From Roseibium marinum (GTDB lineage: Bacteria; Pseudomonadota; Alphaproteobacteria; Rhizobiales; Stappiaceae): DNA of 64,000 nucleotides. The translations under genes were made by a program, and so were the position numbers. Below are positions 44,524-53,553 of the stretch, one piece after another (the first letter of the stretch is position 1; every line of letters starts with the position of its first letter). Where the stretch lies: positions 310,001 to 374,000 of the forward strand of contig NZ_PPCN01000003.1 of assembly GCF_002906165.1 (NCBI RefSeq). Direction: 5' to 3'. A model generated the notes under the pieces. That model saw nothing but the letters and a program-made list of their open reading frames with translations, searched no databases and was not told the origin of the DNA.

Positions 44524-47106
44524 ATGGAAAAAAGCCTTTTTAGCTTTATTTGGAAGTATAGCGCCCGGCAACAGATCTTTATCCTCATGGTCACCGTTCT
44601 GTCCTATCCGGTGGTCTATGTTTTGCTGGAACTGCCGAAACTGATCGTGAATGACGCGGTTCAGGGGGATAATTTTCCGCGGACGATACTGGGTCTTGAC
44701 TTCGATCAGGTGCCATATCTGCTTCTGCTGTGTTTTGCTTTTCTCGGTCTCGTGGTCGTCTCCAACGGGCTGAAATTCTATCTGAACGTTTTCAAGGGAC
44801 GTTTGGGCGAGCGCATGCTGCGGCGCCTGCGCTTCGAACTCTTCCAGCGCGTGCTGCGCTTCCAGCTGCCGCATTTTCGCAAAGTCAGCTCCGGCGAAAT
44901 CATTCCGATGATCACGTCGGAAGTGGAGGATGTCGGCGGTTTTATCGGTGAAGCCTTCGCGCTTCCCGCCTATCAGGGCGGCATGCTGGTGGTTCAGATC
45001 GGGTTTATCTTCATGCAGGACCCGCTGCTGGGCCTGGCCGCGATCAGCTCCTATCCCATTCAGGGGTATGTCATTCCTTATCTGCAAAAGCGGGTCGTCA
45101 TTCTGTCGCGCCAGCGGGTCCGCAATATCCGCGTGATCGCCGACAAGGTGGGCGAGAGCATTACCGGTGTGGCGGAGATCCACGCCAACGACGCGGCCGC
45201 CTGGCATTCGGCTGATATTTCCGAACGTCTGTATGAGAATTTCAGGATCCGCTACGAAATCTTCAACCGGAAATTCCTGATCAAGTTCCTGAACAACTTC
45301 ATGAACCAGCTGACGCCGTTCTTCTTCTATCTGATCGGCGGCTATCTGGTGATCGAGGGCAACTTGAGCATCGGCGCGCTGCTGGCGGTGGTCGCGGCCT
45401 ACAAGGATCTGGCCGGCCCGTGGAAGGAACTTTTGTCCTACTACCAGATGACGGCCGATGTCAGCGTCAAGTATCAGACGGTTGTCGAGAATTTCGATCC
45501 GCCGGACATTCACGATATCGAACGGCTGACGAGGGATGAGAAGGCCGAGCTGAGCGGTGATCTGAAGTTCGACAATGTGAGTTTCTCGGGAGGCGCCGCC
45601 GGCCAGGAGGTCATGGAAATATCCTTGACCGTGCCCGCGGGAACTGCCTGCGCGATTGCCGGGCCCGACGGCTCCGGCCGCTCGGAAGTGCTGCAACTGG
45701 CGGCTGGGCTGGTGTCGCCTTCGTCGGGCAAGATCTGCATTGGAGATCACGATCTGGACAAGCTGACGGATTCGACGCTTGGACGTGAGATCGCCTATGT
45801 CGGCGGAGCCGTCCATGTATGGACCGGCACCATCCGCGACAATCTTTATTACGGTCTGCGCCACAGGCCGCTGATTCTGCCGGAACGCGAAGGCGAAGCC
45901 CTCAAGGAGTATAAACGGCGGGTCAGTGAAGCGAAGGAAACCCGCAACCCGCTCTACGATATCGAGGCCGTCTGGGACGATCTGGAAGCGGCGGGTGCCG
46001 ACAGCATCCATACGCTCGACGAGAAGGCGCTGCAGCTTCTGGAAGCCGTTGGGCTCGACAAGGACATCTACCGCCTCGGGCTGCAGTCGCGGTTCGATCC
46101 ATCGATGGATGACACATTCGCCGGCAAGATCCTGAACGTGCGCAAGAATCTCGCGGACCGCATCGTGCATGAACCCGCTTTGGAAGGCCTCGTCGAGCTC
46201 TGGCATCCCGATCGCTTCAATGCCAGTGCGAACCTTGCGGACAACCTTTTCTTCGCCGTTCCGGCCGATCCTGAAATTACCATGGATCAGGTGCCGGAAA
46301 TGGAGGAGGTGAGAGCCTTTCTTACCGAGACCGGGCTTGACGAAAAGTTGCAGAAAGTCGGCTTGAAGATCGCCGAAACCATGCTGGAACTGTTTTCGAA
46401 CGTCTCCGGCGACAGCGGACTTCTGGGCGCTTATTCCTTCATCACCCAGGATGAAATCCCCGAGTTCGAGAGGATCGTGCGGATCGGCAAATCCGAACAG
46501 CAGCGGCCCGGGCTGAGCGACGCGGACAGGTCCAGGCTCAGGGGCCTGGCCTTCAAGCTGGTGCCTGCCCGCCATCGTCTGGGAATCATGACCGATGAGC
46601 TTCGCGATAAGGTCATCGCGGCCCGCAAGACGTTCCTGGACACCGTGGTCAAGGACAATCCGGGCTTCGTCGCCTTCGACCCGGACGTTTATCTGCCGCC
46701 GCTGACGATCGAGGACAACCTTCTTTTCGGTCGGGCTAGGGTCGACCGGCGGGATGCGCGCCGGCGCATCGACGACGTTATCCGCACGATCGTGGAAGAG
46801 ACCGGCTTGCGGCGTCCGATCATCTATGCGGGCTTCGGATATCATGTCGGCGTGTCCGGGTCCCGGCTGTCGGCGGGCCAGCGGCGGCGTATTGCACTTG
46901 TCAGAGGTCTTCTGAAAAATGCAAAAATCACCATATTGGATGATATCGCCACAGGAACGACCGAAGACGACAAAGCATTGCGCCGTGGTCTTCAGGAAAT
47001 ATTGTCTGGAAAGACTTTCCTGTTCGGGACGTCCAATGCCGATATAGCGGCCGAATTCGATCAGCGGTTCGTTCTGGACCAGGGGCGTATTTCAGATAAA
47101 GGGTAG
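44524..47106 (+). CDS. ABC exporter-like protein with degenerate, internally repeated nucleotide-binding region
   Basis: From ATG 44524 the product has 860 residues. An ABC exporter membrane domain occupies about 1-320 (VTVLSYPVVYVLLELPKLIV; SYPIQGYVIP). The nucleotide-binding part is odd. Walker A at 380-387 reads GPDGSGRS (Lys replaced by Arg). GTIRDNLYYGL then marks a Q-loop region, but a 300-residue insertion follows with a second copy, TIEDNLLFGR, before the signature RLSAGQRRRIAL (about 783). Walker B is TILDDI (catalytic Glu replaced by Asp), and the H-switch position reads FGTSNAD without His. ATP hydrolysis may be weak or absent. A cNMP-binding gene follows 102 bp downstream. Confidence 0.85.
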   Translation: MEKSLFSFIWKYSARQQIFILMVTVLSYPVVYVLLELPKLIVNDAVQGDNFPRTILGLDFDQVPYLLLLCFAFLGLVVVSNGLKFYLNVFKGRLGERMLRRLRFELFQRVLRFQLPHFRKVSSGEIIPMITSEVEDVGGFIGEAFALPAYQGGMLVVQIGFIFMQDPLLGLAAISSYPIQGYVIPYLQKRVVILSRQRVRNIRVIADKVGESITGVAEIHANDAAAWHSADISERLYENFRIRYEIFNRKFLIKFLNNFMNQLTPFFFYLIGGYLVIEGNLSIGALLAVVAAYKDLAGPWKELLSYYQMTADVSVKYQTVVENFDPPDIHDIERLTRDEKAELSGDLKFDNVSFSGGAAGQEVMEISLTVPAGTACAIAGPDGSGRSEVLQLAAGLVSPSSGKICIGDHDLDKLTDSTLGREIAYVGGAVHVWTGTIRDNLYYGLRHRPLILPEREGEALKEYKRRVSEAKETRNPLYDIEAVWDDLEAAGADSIHTLDEKALQLLEAVGLDKDIYRLGLQSRFDPSMDDTFAGKILNVRKNLADRIVHEPALEGLVELWHPDRFNASANLADNLFFAVPADPEITMDQVPEMEEVRAFLTETGLDEKLQKVGLKIAETMLELFSNVSGDSGLLGAYSFITQDEIPEFERIVRIGKSEQQRPGLSDADRSRLRGLAFKLVPARHRLGIMTDELRDKVIAARKTFLDTVVKDNPGFVAFDPDVYLPPLTIEDNLLFGRARVDRRDARRRIDDVIRTIVEETGLRRPIIYAGFGYHVGVSGSRLSAGQRRRIALVRGLLKNAKITILDDIATGTTEDDKALRRGLQEILSGKTFLFGTSNADIAAEFDQRFVLDQGRISDKG

Positions 47107-47208
47107 CGATATGGCGGCGAATACTGGAGCGCGGCGGGTCTACAGACCCCTGTCTGATGCCAAAATGCGAATAGGCCGGGATATGTACGATCTGTCCGGG
47201 AGAAGAAA

Positions 47209-47667
47209 ATGACACTGGAAACCGAAGTAGAAGCCCTGCGCAAGGTTCCGCTGTTCCACGGTATCGATGAAACCAAATTGCGTCTTCTGGCATTTATCAG
47301 TGACAGGACGGAATATCCGGCGGGCGAACGCCTTTGTTCCCAGGGAGAAGAGGGCGACTGCGCGTTTATCATTCTCGCGGGCGATGCGGATGTTCTGGTT
47401 CACACGCCGGAAGGGGAGAAGAAAGTCGCCCAGGTCTCGGAGAATTCCATTGTCGGCGAAATAGCCATTCTTTGCGATGTCCCGAGGACCGCCACACTGG
47501 TTGCCGCGAATAACATGGACGTTCTAACGGTTTCGAAAGATGATTTTCTGAAACTGCTGAAAGAATTTCCGGATATTTCGCTGGAAGTCATGCGGACCCT
47601 GGCGCTGAGGCTTGAGCGGACGACCCGTGATCTGGCCGATGCGCGCCGGGGAGCGGCCGGCGGTTAG
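47209..47667 (+). CDS. Single-domain cyclic-nucleotide-binding protein
   Basis: The product has 152 residues and consists of one cNMP-binding domain with a short C-terminal helix. The phosphate-binding cassette GEIAILCDVPRTATL (about 82-96) keeps the Glu and Arg that bind the ribose and phosphate of cAMP or cGMP. No helix-turn-helix is present, so it is not a CRP-type regulator; it would act as a partner or regulatory subunit. It lies between the ABC and MBL genes with short gaps, suggesting control of one of them. Confidence 0.88.
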   Translation: MTLETEVEALRKVPLFHGIDETKLRLLAFISDRTEYPAGERLCSQGEEGDCAFIILAGDADVLVHTPEGEKKVAQVSENSIVGEIAILCDVPRTATLVAANNMDVLTVSKDDFLKLLKEFPDISLEVMRTLALRLERTTRDLADARRGAAGG

Positions 47668-47677
47668 GGAGTTACAC

Positions 47678-48502
47678 GTGTCTGATGAATTTTCGCTTCG
47701 CTGTTGGGGCGTCAGGGGCTCGACCCCGACACCCGGGTCGAGCACATTGCGGTACGGAGGAGAAACCGCCTGTTTCGAGATTCGGGCAGGCGACGCACTC
47801 GTACTTGTCGATTGCGGCTCCGGCGCGCGAAATCTCGGCATGGAACTGTGTGGATGCAGGCCTCGTTCGTTCGATCTGCTGTTCACCCACACGCACCTCG
47901 ATCACATTTGCGGACTGCCTTTCTTCAAGCCGGCTTACGATCCGAATTTCGAGGTTACCGCCTGGGCGGGACACTTTCAGGACGATACCAGTCTGGTCGA
48001 TATCGTCAGCCGCATCATGTCGCCGCCGATCTTTCCGGTCGCGGCCAAAACCCTGAAAGCGGTCGAGTTCAAATCCTTCACCGCGGGCGAACTCATTCCC
48101 CGCACGGACGATCTGGTGATCAGGACAACCCGCCTCAATCATCCCGGTGGAGCCTGCGGCTACCGCTTCGACTATCACGGCAAGTCGATCTGCATCATTA
48201 CCGACCATGAACACGGAGACCCGGAGATCGATGCCGCCCTGCCGGAATTCGTCAGGGATGCGGATGTGATGATCTACGACGCCATGTTCACGGACGAGGA
48301 ATATAGGATCTTCAAGGGGTGGGGACATTCCACCTGGCAAAAGGCCGTAGAGCTCTCCAAAGCCGGAAACGTCAAGACCCCTGTTCTCTTCCATCACGAC
48401 CCGCGCCGCTCGGACGATGAGCTTGATGAAATCGGCCTTGCCGCCCAGAAAGCCTATCCGGGCATGCTGGTCGCAAAAGAGGGCATGATCCTGCGGCCCT
48501 GA
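47678..48502 (+). CDS. Metallo-beta-lactamase-fold hydrolase (RNase Z/phosphodiesterase-like)
   Basis: From GTG 47678, after agggag, the product has 274 residues; the frame to 47612 is inside the previous gene. FSLRCWGVRGSTPTPG and RYGGETACFEI begin the domain. HTHLDH (71-76) gives the two-metal site, TTRLNHPGGACGYRF and ITDHEH the later ligands, and FHHDPRRSDDEL the last. The short form without an RNase Z exosite resembles PhnP or cAMP-phosphodiesterase-like hydrolases. A cNMP phosphodiesterase role next to the cNMP-binding protein is tempting but unproven. Confidence 0.85.
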   Translation: MSDEFSLRCWGVRGSTPTPGSSTLRYGGETACFEIRAGDALVLVDCGSGARNLGMELCGCRPRSFDLLFTHTHLDHICGLPFFKPAYDPNFEVTAWAGHFQDDTSLVDIVSRIMSPPIFPVAAKTLKAVEFKSFTAGELIPRTDDLVIRTTRLNHPGGACGYRFDYHGKSICIITDHEHGDPEIDAALPEFVRDADVMIYDAMFTDEEYRIFKGWGHSTWQKAVELSKAGNVKTPVLFHHDPRRSDDELDEIGLAAQKAYPGMLVAKEGMILRP

Positions 48503-48540
48503 GCGCGAAGGCTTGCCGATCGATTTTAGGTGACCTAGCC

Positions 48541-50460
48541 CTACGCCGTCCCGATCTGCGTCACCGAACGGCAGGCGAGCGCCAGCATGGTCAGGGTCGG
48601 GTTTTCCGTTCCGATCGAGGGCATCGATCCGCAGCCGCACAGATAGAGATTGTTGTGGTCCCAGGACTTCTGGAAGGAATCGACCACGGAATCCGCCGGG
48701 CTTGTTCCCATGACATGTGTGCCGCAGATATGGCCCGCTCCCTGATAGTTGTAGTCCAGGCCGCCATAGTTGAACTGTGCCGCGGACGTGTTGTCGAACG
48801 CGGTGTATTCCGTGCCGCCGAGCAGGGTTTCAATCAATTTGGTTGCCGCCAGTCTGGCTTCATTAAATCCCGCCATGGTGTAATCGTCGAGAACGTAAGT
48901 CAGCTCGGGCCTGGGGATGCCGAGATTGTCGGTATAGGTCTCCGACAGGACCATGCGGTTCTGTGCGGAGGCGGGCTGTTCGACCAGGAAGGCAACCCGG
49001 AACTGCCGGGTCAGTATGTCGTTGAGGCGCGTCAGATATTGAGCGTTGCCCATCACCGTATCCGGGCCGGTATTGGTTCCGGCCTTGTTGATCCCGTAGA
49101 GATAATCCATGCCGGACGTGTAGGGGTCGCCGGTTGGCCAGTTCCAGGCCTCGTTGCCGATCTCTATACGCCAGGGCGCCCGCGTGGACCGGAAGACACC
49201 CGTCCGCAGGTTTTCAATGCCGGAGGTGGAAAGCGGGCCACGATACCCATAGGCCGGTTTGCCCTGCGCCATCAGCCCCCAGGCCAGATAGGTCGGGTGG
49301 TCCATCAGGTTGCACCCGACGAGACCCGACGAATTGGCGATCGGCTTGCCGGTCACACGGCTTGAATTGAGCAGGATTTTAGCCGATTCGATCGCATGGG
49401 CGGCGATCACCACACTGGTCGAAGCATCGATTGACAAGGTGTAATCGCCCGTCGCGCCTGATGTTGCCGGGACGGCATTGGACTCATAGGTGATGTAATG
49501 GATGGTGTTGACGTTTCCATCCGCGTCGACATCGATCCAGTCGACAACCGATTGCGAGATCATGTCGACATTGCCCGTATCCATCGCCAGGCTGAGCGTG
49601 AACTGCGGGTCGTATTTCGCCTGGATCGGGCAGATCGGCGTGCAGTTGGTGTTCCCGTGGCAGACCCGCCGGTTCATATAGGGTTCGGAATTCCGCCCGG
49701 CCGGCGTCTGGGAGACGAGCGCGGTGTTCGGGTTGTCGTCGGTCAGCGTCTGTCCGGTCACCGCATCGGCGATCATGCCGTCGAGATGGCTCGGGGTGAT
49801 CGGCCGCATGGGATAGGCGTAACCTGAAGTGAACTGCGAGTCGTCGGGCCATTCGGATCCGACCGCCGTGTCCTGCTGGCTCACATCGGCGGAAACACCG
49901 ATCAGCCCCTCGGCCTGATTGTAGAAATCCGTCAGATCGTTGTAGTCGATCGGCCAGTCGCGCCCGACACCGTATTCCGTCTGGATTTTCAGGTCCTCCG
50001 GCGACATGCGAAGGCAGGTCCCCATCCAGTGGTTGCCGGTGCCGCCCGCGACCCGTTCATAGGTGCTTGCGAACGGCATCGAATTGGCGGTGTAGGTCAG
50101 ATAGGACTTTTCCGGCAGGTTCTGGTACTTGCCGACGGTATCGACCGCCCAGCCGTTGACGAGGTCCTGGACCGTCGCGCGCGGTGTGTTCACCTGCTCC
50201 GGCGGCACGTCCATAAAGGTGGCGTTGTTGTTGGGCGGATAGGGGGAGGAGGGCGACTTGAAGGTGTTCAGGTAGAAGTTCTCCATATAGTCTTCGCGGC
50301 TGCGCTGGATGCCCTGGCCCGATTCGATGATCAGCACCTTCTTGTTGTAAGGAGACGAGCCGAGCAGATACGCCATGTTCGCGCCGGCAAACCCCGATCC
50401 GACAATGATGACGTCATATGTGGTGGCTGCGACTTTTTCGTGTGGAATGTCATACCCCAT
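48541..50460 (-). CDS. GMC-family FAD dehydrogenase, large subunit of a membrane sugar/alcohol dehydrogenase
   Basis: The product has 639 residues. TTYDVIIVGSGFAGANMAYL (about 13-32) binds FAD; HGNTNCTPICPIQAKYDPQ and NLMDHPTYLAW are typical of the gluconate 2-dehydrogenase/sorbitol dehydrogenase/3-keto-glycoside group; the catalytic histidine is in GAGHICGTHVMG, and the C-terminus has GCGSMPSIGTENPTLTMLAL. No signal peptide is present: it is likely exported by hitch-hiking on the Tat-signal small subunit encoded just upstream. It oxidises a sugar or polyol and passes electrons to the haem subunit (inference). Confidence 0.9.
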   Translation of the reverse strand: MGYDIPHEKVAATTYDVIIVGSGFAGANMAYLLGSSPYNKKVLIIESGQGIQRSREDYMENFYLNTFKSPSSPYPPNNNATFMDVPPEQVNTPRATVQDLVNGWAVDTVGKYQNLPEKSYLTYTANSMPFASTYERVAGGTGNHWMGTCLRMSPEDLKIQTEYGVGRDWPIDYNDLTDFYNQAEGLIGVSADVSQQDTAVGSEWPDDSQFTSGYAYPMRPITPSHLDGMIADAVTGQTLTDDNPNTALVSQTPAGRNSEPYMNRRVCHGNTNCTPICPIQAKYDPQFTLSLAMDTGNVDMISQSVVDWIDVDADGNVNTIHYITYESNAVPATSGATGDYTLSIDASTSVVIAAHAIESAKILLNSSRVTGKPIANSSGLVGCNLMDHPTYLAWGLMAQGKPAYGYRGPLSTSGIENLRTGVFRSTRAPWRIEIGNEAWNWPTGDPYTSGMDYLYGINKAGTNTGPDTVMGNAQYLTRLNDILTRQFRVAFLVEQPASAQNRMVLSETYTDNLGIPRPELTYVLDDYTMAGFNEARLAATKLIETLLGGTEYTAFDNTSAAQFNYGGLDYNYQGAGHICGTHVMGTSPADSVVDSFQKSWDHNNLYLCGCGSMPSIGTENPTLTMLALACRSVTQIGTA

Positions 50461-50496
50461 GGCAGGTCTCCGGAATTGAACGGGCGAGGTGGCGGA

Positions 50497-51120
50497 TTAA
50501 CTCTGCACGGTGAGATAATCGGACAGCTCCGGAGGTTCTGAGCCCCAGGAACCGTAGTTGAAATGGCTGAAGCCCATCGGGTGGGCCTGGGCGATGCGCC
50601 AGATCCAGCCATTCTTGTAGGCACGCGATGAAACGATGAAGTCGGCCTGATAGTCCGCCGCGATATAGCTGGCTGACCCGGGAATGTTGGTTATCTCGGT
50701 GCCGCCATACCAGACGCCGAAAAGCCACATCATCATTGTCAGTCGCGAGGCAACGCCGTAATCGGCTATCTGCGGTTCTGTGGTGCTTTTGTCCATTCGC
50801 AAAAGCGTGTTGGCGATGGTTTGCGGCGGGTTCGAACTCAGTGAGCTGTATTGCGACAACATGCTCGCAACGGCGCCCGGCATTCCGGCTTCGGCGACGG
50901 AATAATAAAGATCGCCAAGCGAGATGCCGTCCTGCTTGAGTGGCGGCGTGAGCGCTGTGGCGCTGATACCGACAAGCGCGGAGGACGCCGCCACGAAATC
51001 CGGTGGTGCGGCGGCCTGCGGTGTCTCGTGGGCAAGGGCCCACATCGGCAGGTTGGGAGCAAGCAATCCTGCGCCCAGGGCTCCGGCGCTCTTGATCACG
51101 AATCGTCTGGTCTGCGTCAT
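50497..51120 (-). CDS. Small subunit of the FAD dehydrogenase, Tat-exported
   Basis: The product has 207 residues. A twin-arginine signal, TRRFVIKSAGALGAGLL, occupies about 4-30. The rest (LYYSVAEAGMPGAVASMLSQ and MMMWLFGVWYGG, ending GWIWRIAQAHPMGFSHFNYG) matches the FAD-sorbitol/fructose dehydrogenase small-subunit type, which helps fold and export the large subunit. It starts 46 bp after the upstream mono-haem gene and ends 36 bp before the GMC gene, a three-gene operon. Confidence 0.85.
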   Translation of the reverse strand: MTQTRRFVIKSAGALGAGLLAPNLPMWALAHETPQAAAPPDFVAASSALVGISATALTPPLKQDGISLGDLYYSVAEAGMPGAVASMLSQYSSLSSNPPQTIANTLLRMDKSTTEPQIADYGVASRLTMMMWLFGVWYGGTEITNIPGSASYIAADYQADFIVSSRAYKNGWIWRIAQAHPMGFSHFNYGSWGSEPPELSDYLTVQS

Positions 51121-51166
51121 TCCCGGCTCTCCCGTTCGAGGAACTGCATGGACAGTGGGTGTGTGA

Positions 51167-52897
51167 TTACTGGGTCGCCGCGCCTTTCAGGCGCGATTGT
51201 CCGGTGTCGGCGGGCGATTTGGCGCGGCTGAGCGAGAAGACGAAGCTGGACGAGGTCCCGTTGGTCATCGCCGCGTCGCCGTGACAGCCGAGACAGCTTG
51301 AAGTGTTGCGCTGCGCGCCGCCGCTTACGCCGTATCCTCCCCAGTAGGACCAGGGGTCGACGTTACTGCCCTGCGTGGTGGTGTTGACCCGCTGCATCGT
51401 GTCTGACAGGGGAACGTCGTTGCCATTGGACGTCACGTCGCCTTCCATGAAGCCCTGGATATAGGTTTCGATCAGCGAATTGGAGAGGAAGGTCGGCGTG
51501 GGCAGGCCGTCGGGATAGGCGGGATTGATCTCCCGGATGTCGCTGGTGCCAGCGAGCGTATTGGTGGGAAACTGCACATCGACCAGAAAGTAATTCTCCC
51601 AGACCGTGTTGCCGCTGCCATATCCGTTATAAAGCGCAACCCGCGTGTTGTAGTTGGACAGAAGGGCATGGAAGCCCGGCACGCCGAGGCGAACCACTTG
51701 CGTGGGATCGAGACCGGTGCGTCCCGGATCCCAGGGATGATCGGGCAGCATGTTGATCTCGCAACCCGGTTTTCCGCCGCTGGCCGGACAGGTCGCAGGG
51801 TCGAAGAAACTGTAGGATCCAGACGGCGTGCCCTGCTGGAAATCGGTATACCAGGGAGCATTGTCGATATGCTCGAAGGTGGACCAGATCCATTGGGGCC
51901 CGCTGTTGGAGCGGTGGACGATGTGGAACCCGACCAGTGCGACCGTTTCCAGGCTGCAGCTTTCCTCGACCGTCGGCTCCTGTCCGAATGCTCCGCCCGC
52001 GGCGTTGTGGACATAAGCCGAAATGCGGTGGAAACGGGTGGGATCGTCGGTGCCGCCAAGGATCTTCCAAGCCGCCTTGACCATGATCGAGCCGATATCG
52101 TCTTCCACGACATCCTCGCTATAGGCGCCGCGCGGCCACTGCAGCGGTGATCCGCTATGGTCGGGGTCATTGGTGTCGAAGGCCTCCTGGCCTTCCGGCG
52201 TATAGAGGGTGTTGTCGACCACATAGTCGTACATTGTTTCGTTGAAATTGAGCGCGAAGCGGGCATATTGGCCGTTCTGATCGACCACGGGTCCCATGCG
52301 GTTTGCCTGAATATATTCGTCAAGCACATCGCTGCCGCTTGTCGTCCGCCCCTTCGCGATGGGCGAAACCATGACTTTCACGCCCTCCTTGCCCTCTTTC
52401 CTGGCCTGTTCGAGGCAGATATCGGGCACGCTATGGCCTGAGCCGAAGGCCGGAGGCGCGGAACCGTCATCCTGAAAGAGGTCGCGCGCCTCGATATAGG
52501 TTTCCCAGACAGTAGTGTATTCGCCGCCATTGTAGTTGAGCCCGTTGGTGCTGCTCGGCTCGGGCGTGGGAGCGCCGTCGGAACCGATTGCGGCCGGGAA
52601 ATTGAGGGCAAGAAAGTCCTGCCAGGCATAGGCGGCATAGGCGTAGTACATTGAATCCATCCCGGTCCCGATAAGGGAAGGATCGATGTCGCCGATGGAA
52701 TAGCAGTTGTAAGGCGCCGGACCGAAGCAGTTCTGCGGTTGGCCATCCTCGGCGGCGCCTGGCCCGGCAGCCAGAAGGAGGCCTGAAATGACAGCCAGGA
52801 GAAAATGGAGGATCTTCAAGTGGATGTAGAAGAATTTACCAGACGCGATGTTGCTTTTCTTTTCGCGAGACCGCCGCGTCCGCAGAAATTCAATCAT
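51167..52897 (-). CDS. Large periplasmic mono-haem c protein, partner of the dehydrogenase
   Basis: The product has 576 residues with a signal peptide (ILHFLLAVISGLLLAAGPGA, cleaved near 50). ATG 52897 follows ggagacaaggg. The bulk has no family I recognise. Aromatic and charged patches such as TYIEARDLFQDD and FHIVHRSNSGPQWIWSTFEH are seen. A single haem site, CLGCH at 535-539, sits near the C-terminus, with a short tail after it. Sorbitol or fructose dehydrogenases normally pair with a triheme cytochrome; here one haem is fused to an unknown 500-residue domain. It is probably the electron acceptor of the GMC enzyme (inference). Confidence 0.8.
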   Translation of the reverse strand: MIEFLRTRRSREKKSNIASGKFFYIHLKILHFLLAVISGLLLAAGPGAAEDGQPQNCFGPAPYNCYSIGDIDPSLIGTGMDSMYYAYAAYAWQDFLALNFPAAIGSDGAPTPEPSSTNGLNYNGGEYTTVWETYIEARDLFQDDGSAPPAFGSGHSVPDICLEQARKEGKEGVKVMVSPIAKGRTTSGSDVLDEYIQANRMGPVVDQNGQYARFALNFNETMYDYVVDNTLYTPEGQEAFDTNDPDHSGSPLQWPRGAYSEDVVEDDIGSIMVKAAWKILGGTDDPTRFHRISAYVHNAAGGAFGQEPTVEESCSLETVALVGFHIVHRSNSGPQWIWSTFEHIDNAPWYTDFQQGTPSGSYSFFDPATCPASGGKPGCEINMLPDHPWDPGRTGLDPTQVVRLGVPGFHALLSNYNTRVALYNGYGSGNTVWENYFLVDVQFPTNTLAGTSDIREINPAYPDGLPTPTFLSNSLIETYIQGFMEGDVTSNGNDVPLSDTMQRVNTTTQGSNVDPWSYWGGYGVSGGAQRNTSSCLGCHGDAAMTNGTSSSFVFSLSRAKSPADTGQSRLKGAATQ

Positions 52898-53180
52898 GCC
52901 CTTGTCTCCCGAAGGTGATTTGAATTCCGTGGAAGTCTGACAGTTGAGGGAATGAAGTCAACTTCAGAAATTCGATTTGCGTAGTGTATTTTTGGCAACG
53001 GCTGGTTGTGAAAATAATTCACAGAATCGGTTTTCATCGATTGGAGGTGGTGGGGCTGGTTTGAAAAACTGTGACCGCTGGGTATTCGAAGAGGTATGCC
53101 GAATTGGCAACGCGTTGCCCGAAAATCGCTTCTTCTTTGCAACGCTGCCGGTGGGCTATCTATCGTTATGCTGAGGAGGG

Positions 53181-53540
53181 ATGGTCGGCACCGTGACTTA
53201 CGTGATCACAGAACCCTGTATCGACGTCAAGGATGGCGACTGCACGCTCGCCTGTCCGGCCGACTGCATCTACGAAGGCGGAAGGATGTTTTACATCCAT
53301 CCCGAAGAATGCATAAACTGTGGATTGTGCCTGTCCATCTGCCCTGTCGATGCCATCTTCTGGGACGGCGAGATCACTCAGGAGCAGAAACCGTTCGAGA
53401 CGATCAACCGGGAGTATTTCGGCGCAGCGGTGACGGGGCTCGGGTCTCCGGGCGGATGGGACGAGAAGAGCACGACGGACAAGGATCACCCCGCAATCGC
53501 CGCCTATCCGAAACGGGCGGGCGCGGGGGACGCGGGATAA
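53181..53540 (+). CDS. fdxA: 7Fe ferredoxin ([3Fe-4S][4Fe-4S])
   Basis: The product has 119 residues from ATG 53181 with gaggagg upstream; GTG 53193 would give the more usual TYVITEPC start. The cysteine pattern C13-x7-C21-x3-C25-P with C29, then C44-x2-C47-x2-C50-x3-C54-P, is that of FdxA-type seven-iron ferredoxins: C21 is replaced in the first cluster by the Asp-rich loop (VKDGD), giving [3Fe-4S]. It carries electrons in the cytoplasm. The DapA-like gene follows 13 bp downstream. Confidence 0.9.
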   Translation: MVGTVTYVITEPCIDVKDGDCTLACPADCIYEGGRMFYIHPEECINCGLCLSICPVDAIFWDGEITQEQKPFETINREYFGAAVTGLGSPGGWDEKSTTDKDHPAIAAYPKRAGAGDAG

Positions 53541-53553
53541 GGAAGGTCCGACA

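Noticed and set aside
44464-46845. 793-codon minus-strand frame opposite the ABC exporter gene
   Set aside because: Antisense shadow of a GC-rich gene with high third-position bias; no domain or ribosome binding site.
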